Assembly: GCF_041381155.1 (NCBI RefSeq)
Contig: NC_091144.1
Span: forward strand, 29,878,980 to 29,942,979
DNA from: Argopecten irradians
Taxonomy: Eukaryota > Mollusca > Bivalvia > Pectinida > Pectinidae
Reading direction: 5' to 3'
DNA: 64,000 nt
Below are positions 58,715-64,000 of the stretch, piece after piece; within the stretch, counting starts at the first letter, position 1; each line of letters opens with the position of its first letter. Below the pieces are notes generated by a model. It saw only the letters and a list, made by a program, of their open reading frames with translations, had not been told where the DNA came from and searched no databases. Position numbers and translations under genes: made by a program.

Positions 58715-58898
58715 TACTCTCGATGGCCCGGATGTAAGCGCGCGAGGTGTCTTAGTGAGGGAGGAAACCGGAGTGCCCGGAGAAAACCCACATGATCGGT
58801 CAGGTGACCCCTGACCTTTTCACGTCCGTGCCAGGGATCGAACCCCGGCCGGCTAGGTGAAAGGCGAGCGGCTTAACCACTACACCATCCGATCACCC
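58715..58898 (-). mobile_element. tRNA-headed SINE, MetaSINE-like, second copy
   Basis: On the minus strand the head has an A box (TAGTGGTTAAG, 58,882-58,872) and a B box (GGTTCGATCCC, 58,844-58,834). The central block GTGGGTTTTCTCCGGGCACT, then CCGGTTTCCTCCC, matches the SINE at 27,599. The tRNA-like heads differ between the two, so they are different families sharing a centre, which is the defining feature of MetaSINE-type superfamilies. The 3' boundary and target duplication are unclear. Confidence 0.8.
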
Positions 58899-60492
58899 AA
58901 GGACACAAGTCGTTAGTTATATAATAATTTTGATTTATTTCATATAAGACTTTTTCTATTGCAACTTCCAATTTATAACCCCTATTAATGCAAATACGAA
59001 CGCCAATAATAAGAATCCCAATTTAGACTCAGAATCGCCAATTATTAATCAAAGGAAAATTAAAAGCAAAACATACATGTGTACGAAGACTCCTGAATTG
59101 TACAAACGACTAGAACCACAAGTTTCCGAAGAGTAAGCGTCATTTCCAACAATGCAGAATATCGACAGTCAAAACCTCCGCAGCAATTTAGATGGTAAAC
59201 ACCAACAGTCATACCAGCCATAAAAGAAGTCACTGAACAAGTCTTGAATTGAATTTTGAATATTTATAAGTGAAATCATGGTGTCAAAACGTTAAACTTC
59301 GCCGTAGTCTTCGTTCAAATTACAGCTGTAAAGTTTGTGTTGTTGATTTATTCGTCAATATTCATAATTCATCATTTTAGTCTTAATAATTTATTCCTGA
59401 AATATTTGACCAACCAATATTTGAGCATGTAAATAAAGCTTCAACCATTTAAAATTTAAACCATCACAACAAAGAAATGATGTAAATAAAAAAAAAATGA
59501 AAAAATATTATTTCCACATAAGAAAAACTCTAGTCAAAAACTATTTAAGGAACCATAACAGTAACAACAATATTGTTGCGACATCTTGCAACACAACAGC
59601 TAAAACGAGTATAAAAACGAATTACTTTTGAATATATGTTCTTAGAATTTGCAATGTAAAGGATACCGTGATGATGCTATCACTAAATAAAATGTCAACC
59701 ATTTGAAAAAATGAGATATCCTTAATTCAAGAAATATTTGAAACACGGCCCCGATAAGATAGATTAATCTAAATAGTACACACACAATTTGTTAAAAGTA
59801 AAAGAGTTTTATAACTGATAAATGTAGTTTCTGGAAAATAGAGTATCCTTTATTTTTATTTATATATATTAGACATGATTTACATCGTTTTGAAATTGTG
59901 TTTATTCAATCATAAACTGAATACTGACTGCAAAGCAAACTATGCATCGCTTAGGTAATGGTGATGATATTATATATTGCAAACAAACACATCATTCTGA
60001 TTATATGTGCATATTATACCATCATATATTGTGACATTTTCTAGTTGAAACATAATAACAATAAAAAGAAATTCAGTAATCTATAGAAAAATGAATATTG
60101 ACCCAATTCATCTTTGCATGAACACCGCCGCCTTTTAGTAAACACGGATGTATCACATAGCGTTAGCTTGTAATTTAAGATACTCCAGTATACACGGTAA
60201 CATCAGTGAGATTTGTGTAACATCAGTGAGATTTGTGCAGCCAGCATTCTGCTTCACTCAATGTTCTAAAGTAGGACATTGTTAACGGGTGAATGATTTT
60301 CTGCATACCAGATGGTGTTATGTATGTAAATGTCGCCATTTTGAAATTTTCTCTTCGGTGTAACGGAAGGACAAAAAAGCTCCAAATGGATCGCCGTAGA
60401 CTGACGGATTACAGATACACATTTTATCCGCAAAGGGACAAGTGTAAAATAGGTCATTTTGAATTGATTCATAAGTGAAGTTAGCGTACAAA
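58899..60492. other. Intergenic, upstream of the last B-box gene
   Basis: AT-rich. GTAACATCAGTGAGATTTGT is directly duplicated at about 60,198-60,237. No TATA box or other promoter element is certain. Sequence up to 60,492 contains the in-frame AAGTTAGCGTACAAA leader before the chosen start. Confidence 0.45.
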
Positions 60493-62061
60493 ATGGCTTC
60501 AAACGTGTCGCTGGGGGACCGACATGGTCAGGTACATGTCCCTCGTAGGCCCAAAGGTGATCCGAAGTGCTCTGTTCATAGAACTAAGGAGGTGGTATTG
60601 CACTGTTCGGACTGTAATGAACTTATCTGTATCACATGTAGTATTTCTACCCATAACGGACACAGACAAGTGGAACTGACTGACATAACATCACGTGAAA
60701 AATCTGTGCTTCAGGATTATATAAATACCACAGAAAAAACTACTCTTCTGCATATCCAACAAGAAATCGTGTCAGTTGAGAGTAAGATAACTGAAAATGA
60801 CACAGACTTTGAGGAACTTGAACAGAAAGTGAAGGACCATGGTGAAGCCTGTAAGAAACAAATAGACACCCTTACGGAGGAATTCGTGTCTAAAAGTGTA
60901 AAGTTTAGGGAAGAAAACAGGGATTTACTGATCAAGTACAAGAAGGAACTCGAGGAAAGACAAACATTTCTTCTTGAACACATGAAAGAATGCAAACAAG
61001 TATTACAGCAAGGTACGTCCATCCAGGTCTACGACACAACGGTCAATATTCCCGATAACGTTTCCGAATTTCCAGCAGAGCCAACGTTATGTACAGTCGA
61101 TTTTCGTCCTTGTCAGTCAATGACTGAACAGATGAGAACGGTTTGGGGTATTTTGGACATATCTACCCTTCTTGCGAGCGGAGTGAAACTTTGTGAGAAA
61201 ACTCTTGATCAACCTGTTGTGCGACCAAAGTTCCAACGCCCAATGGAGTGTACCTCAATCAGTCCAGGGTCGTCTGGTGTCTGGTTGAGTGACTGCGAAT
61301 CAAAAGAGATGCTGCTGGTGGACGTCGAAGGTCGAATCAAACAGAAGACAAAGCACAATGGTGATATACATAGTATCACCTTGTCACCAAACTCAGGCAA
61401 TATTTGGTTTTGTTGTGTAGACGATTTGTCTATTTACGAAGTCCTTTCAAACGGAAAAGAACTTGTAAAACGCATTACGACCAATTCGTTACCAGAACGA
61501 ATCTGCATATCAAAAGAGGAGAATGTTATAGTTGGCTCAGGAATCAACATCACAATCTACACAACTAATGGTAAAGTGACGGCTACCTCGTCTGTCAGCA
61601 AAGAACTTCAGAAAAAAGGAACCGTCACTCCAGGATCCGTCTCACAATGTCCAGTAACTAGTCACATTGCAGTCACATACATGTATCAATCAAAAGAAGA
61701 TACGTCTTGTGGAGTGTTGCATGTATTAAACAAAGACCTCATATTACAATTTGTCTATGAGGGAACGGAGTGTGATCTTCCACGGAACACAGTCTATGAC
61801 AGCAGAGGGAATCTGGTAGTGGCTACTTTTAACAAGAAAGTGCAGCTTGTCAGTGGGACAGGACATTATATCAGGACTCTACACGTGGAAAACATAAACG
61901 GAATAGGGTGCATAGGGATTGGGATGGGTGATGTGTTGTGGATTTCTGTACTTTCAGAAACGAAAAAATTGTTCGCACGTACCACAAAATCAGATATTAA
62001 AACCATCAAGTACTACAAAACCCGAAGAACGTATGACATTGGATATAACTCTGCATCATGA
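60493..62061 (+). CDS. RING-less B-box, coiled-coil, beta-propeller protein (TRIM-like), 522 aa
   Basis: A single intact frame. The start MASNVSLGDRHGQ is preferred over an ATG six codons upstream because the relatives share YKMAS. The B-box 2 finger has ligands C26, H29, C38, C41, C46, C49, H54 and H57. The coil is full length (about 60-180: DFEELEQKVKDHGEACKKQI, EFVSKSVKFREENRDLLIKY, CKQVLQQGTSIQVYDT). The propeller begins near 265 with SSGVWLSDCESKEMLLVDVEG and continues with NIWFCCVDDLSIYEVL, VYDSRGNLVVATFN and DVLWISVLSETKKL. The tail YKTRRTYDIGYNSAS is longer than in its relatives. It is closest in layout to the gene at 50,556. It is likely a cytoplasmic adaptor or sensor; the specific ligand is unknown. 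No frame damage is seen. Confidence 0.88.
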   Translation: MASNVSLGDRHGQVHVPRRPKGDPKCSVHRTKEVVLHCSDCNELICITCSISTHNGHRQVELTDITSREKSVLQDYINTTEKTTLLHIQQEIVSVESKITENDTDFEELEQKVKDHGEACKKQIDTLTEEFVSKSVKFREENRDLLIKYKKELEERQTFLLEHMKECKQVLQQGTSIQVYDTTVNIPDNVSEFPAEPTLCTVDFRPCQSMTEQMRTVWGILDISTLLASGVKLCEKTLDQPVVRPKFQRPMECTSISPGSSGVWLSDCESKEMLLVDVEGRIKQKTKHNGDIHSITLSPNSGNIWFCCVDDLSIYEVLSNGKELVKRITTNSLPERICISKEENVIVGSGINITIYTTNGKVTATSSVSKELQKKGTVTPGSVSQCPVTSHIAVTYMYQSKEDTSCGVLHVLNKDLILQFVYEGTECDLPRNTVYDSRGNLVVATFNKKVQLVSGTGHYIRTLHVENINGIGCIGIGMGDVLWISVLSETKKLFARTTKSDIKTIKYYKTRRTYDIGYNSAS

Positions 62062-63836
62062 AGTTTCTCCCGATGAAAATGTGGATCCCCTGTTTGACTT
62101 GTGATGTGATACAAAGGGGATACGAGTACTACTATTCCATAGACTGTGAAAGATAACCCAAATAGATAGACAGATCTTCCCGGGAAAAGCTTAACGGCAG
62201 CAAATACCGCGCGGTAGTCATTCTTCACGTGTAACAGACGGTAAAGCTCGGATAATGACATCTATCTTATGCAGGTACGGAAAGTTTTGAATATGAATAG
62301 TCTGCTGATTGTGCGCGAGGAGAGGTAAACAGACATATTAGGCCATGTACAGGAATCGTACGAAATTAACAGTAAATGTAAGTACACCGTAGAGTACTAC
62401 AATCGTTACAACTGTGCTCAACTTATGAAGTTTGTGAAACGTTTTGTAAAATATATCTATCCCCAAGCGATAGTTTGTTGATGTGATATTGAGGTGAAAA
62501 TATAACATAAACACCAAAAGCTGTATGGTACTCTGTCCTAAAGTGAAACCTTAAGACAATTCATCATCTTACCGAGGTAAAAGTATAACAGAGCGCTGAC
62601 ATGTCTTCACTTCCTGTTATATCACAAGTTATGATAAAGCGACATTTTTAACACAGGCACTAGTACTGTAAGTAATTATCTATCAGTGTGTGGGTGTGAC
62701 GGGGAATTATGCTGTGTATAGAACGAATATCACAGTCTACTATACCTTTCGGCCAGATAAGAAAGGTTTCCAGTTTTTTATGTGTATAAATGCATTTATA
62801 TATGTTTTGTCCAAAACAAACATAACGACAATACTTGATATCTACCGTACCGCTCACTTGCCGTGTAATTTTCCTTCGAAAATACCTACAAATTAATATG
62901 TGAAAAAAATGATATAATTTAATATTTCATACGATTCAATTTCAATGCATAGTAGGTAAATGATGTAAAACAAGTACGATAAAATGCATACATTTTAATA
63001 ATGGTTTGCATAATTATTATTTTGCTTCATTAGCAGTAATAGGCACCAATTGTAGCTCTAAAGACGACATCGTTATGTCTAAAAGTCTTCTGAAGCTACT
63101 GCAGCTATGTTGTATATAGATTGATATCAAACTCTGGTACATTGTTAATATGAATTACTAATATATCGAAAAATGTGCGCACCTGTTATTATAGTCATGG
63201 TGTGGTTAGTTTTGAAAGACAATGACGTGATATCACTTGTGTATCAATGACATGGCAGGTTGTAGGTAGTCGGTGTCTATAAGTGTCCAATGGTTGTCGG
63301 AGTGGCTATTTCACAGCGCTACAGCTAGTGTATTGGGGAAATAGCTCTAATGTAGTCTGTGAAAAAGGATAATCCAAAGATGATATTTTCTATATACTGA
63401 TTTATTACAGTCGGGTGCGGAGCGGAGAAATATCCAACTCTACACTTCCAAACCTAGGCCTAAAGTGAATATACAAGTAATACAAAATGATAATATACAA
63501 AATATACAGGAACAAACATGTAAACAGCACTTAGTCTAAACGTGATATACAATAGTCGCTAATTAACTGACGCAGGCATTACCGGTATTGAGAACTGCTA
63601 AGAAGGATTAGCTAAAAGAAACACAGTTAAATACGTTAAAGCAATACATCACTATAAAGAAAAAGCTATTATTTTCAAAATGAAGCTTTGTATTTTACTT
63701 CTAAACATAGAATATTAAGTATGTTCGAGTAGATTAAAACAAATAAATAACATCACAAATGTCCGAATAGGAACCTGTCATAAACCGCGTGACAGTTTGC
63801 TCCCTCCTTTAATAAGACACGTCCTCGTGTCGCATA
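62062..63836. other. No supported gene
   Basis: AT-rich. The right part (from about 63,400, where plus TTTATT at 63,401-63,406 gives a minus-strand AATAAA) could be the 3' UTR of the minus-strand gene at the window edge. Nothing else is supported. Confidence 0.45.

Positions 63837-64000
<164 letters not shown>

Overview
The window looks like AT-rich, repeat-laden nuclear DNA of a marine mollusc, most likely a bivalve. The evidence is indirect. It has tRNA-headed SINEs with a MetaSINE-like central block, dispersed repeats of the GGTCATC...GGGTCAGGATGAC type common in bivalve genomes, L1/Tx1-type LINEs, a Tc1-type transposon, and a cluster of RING-less B-box (TRIM-like) genes of the kind expanded in bivalves. 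No bacterial-style gene organisation is present. Species cannot be named from sequence alone.

Layout. 1-2,300 is an almost pure A/C tract with very little G or T. It grades through 2,300-4,740 into ordinary sequence and may be an assembly or read artefact. 4.7-18.8 kb is gene-poor and holds three possible short exons (5,845-6,813), several tandem-unit repeats, an unusual element with inward-facing TATA boxes (9.4-10.35 kb), a decayed PHD-finger/coiled-coil gene (10.4-10.97 kb), a perfect-TIR MITE (12.06 kb), a 930 bp trinucleotide-phased minisatellite and a LINE fragment. 18.8-25.75 kb is one broken minus-strand LINE with a nested 1.4 kb tandem-repeat element bounded by 12 bp target duplications. 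26.13-26.71 kb is a foldback element built almost wholly of short CACAAT-ATTGTG palindromes. 27.4-28.6 kb is an inverted-repeat pair with a SINE inserted in it. 30.39-32.08 kb is a complete but broken Tc1-type transposon.

From 32.8 kb rightward the window carries a B-box gene cluster: a short 276 aa gene (32,862-33,692, minus), two decayed fragments (37.1-37.3 kb; 44.0-44.3 kb continuing at 48.16 kb), a full gene (50,556-52,040, minus), a pseudogene with a 27-unit coding minisatellite (54,062-56,080, plus) with a decayed 3' duplicate behind it, and a full gene (60,493-62,061, plus). These proteins have a B-box zinc finger, a coiled coil and usually a C-terminal beta-propeller-like region. They lack a RING, so they probably act as adaptors or sensors rather than stand-alone ubiquitin ligases. 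Interleaved are a second broken LINE with clear 12 bp target duplications (38,240-42,828), a second copy of the TATA-bearing element (43.2-44.0 kb), and a 3.8 kb element with about 550 bp inverted ends that landed inside one of the B-box fragments. The window ends in the C-terminal coding end of an unidentified coiled-coil protein (63,837-64,000, minus).

The most interesting items are the palindrome-array foldback element, the two-copy element with convergent TATA boxes, the coding minisatellite in the B-box pseudogene, and the nested A-tailed tandem-repeat element. All calls were made by eye, and no database search was run.
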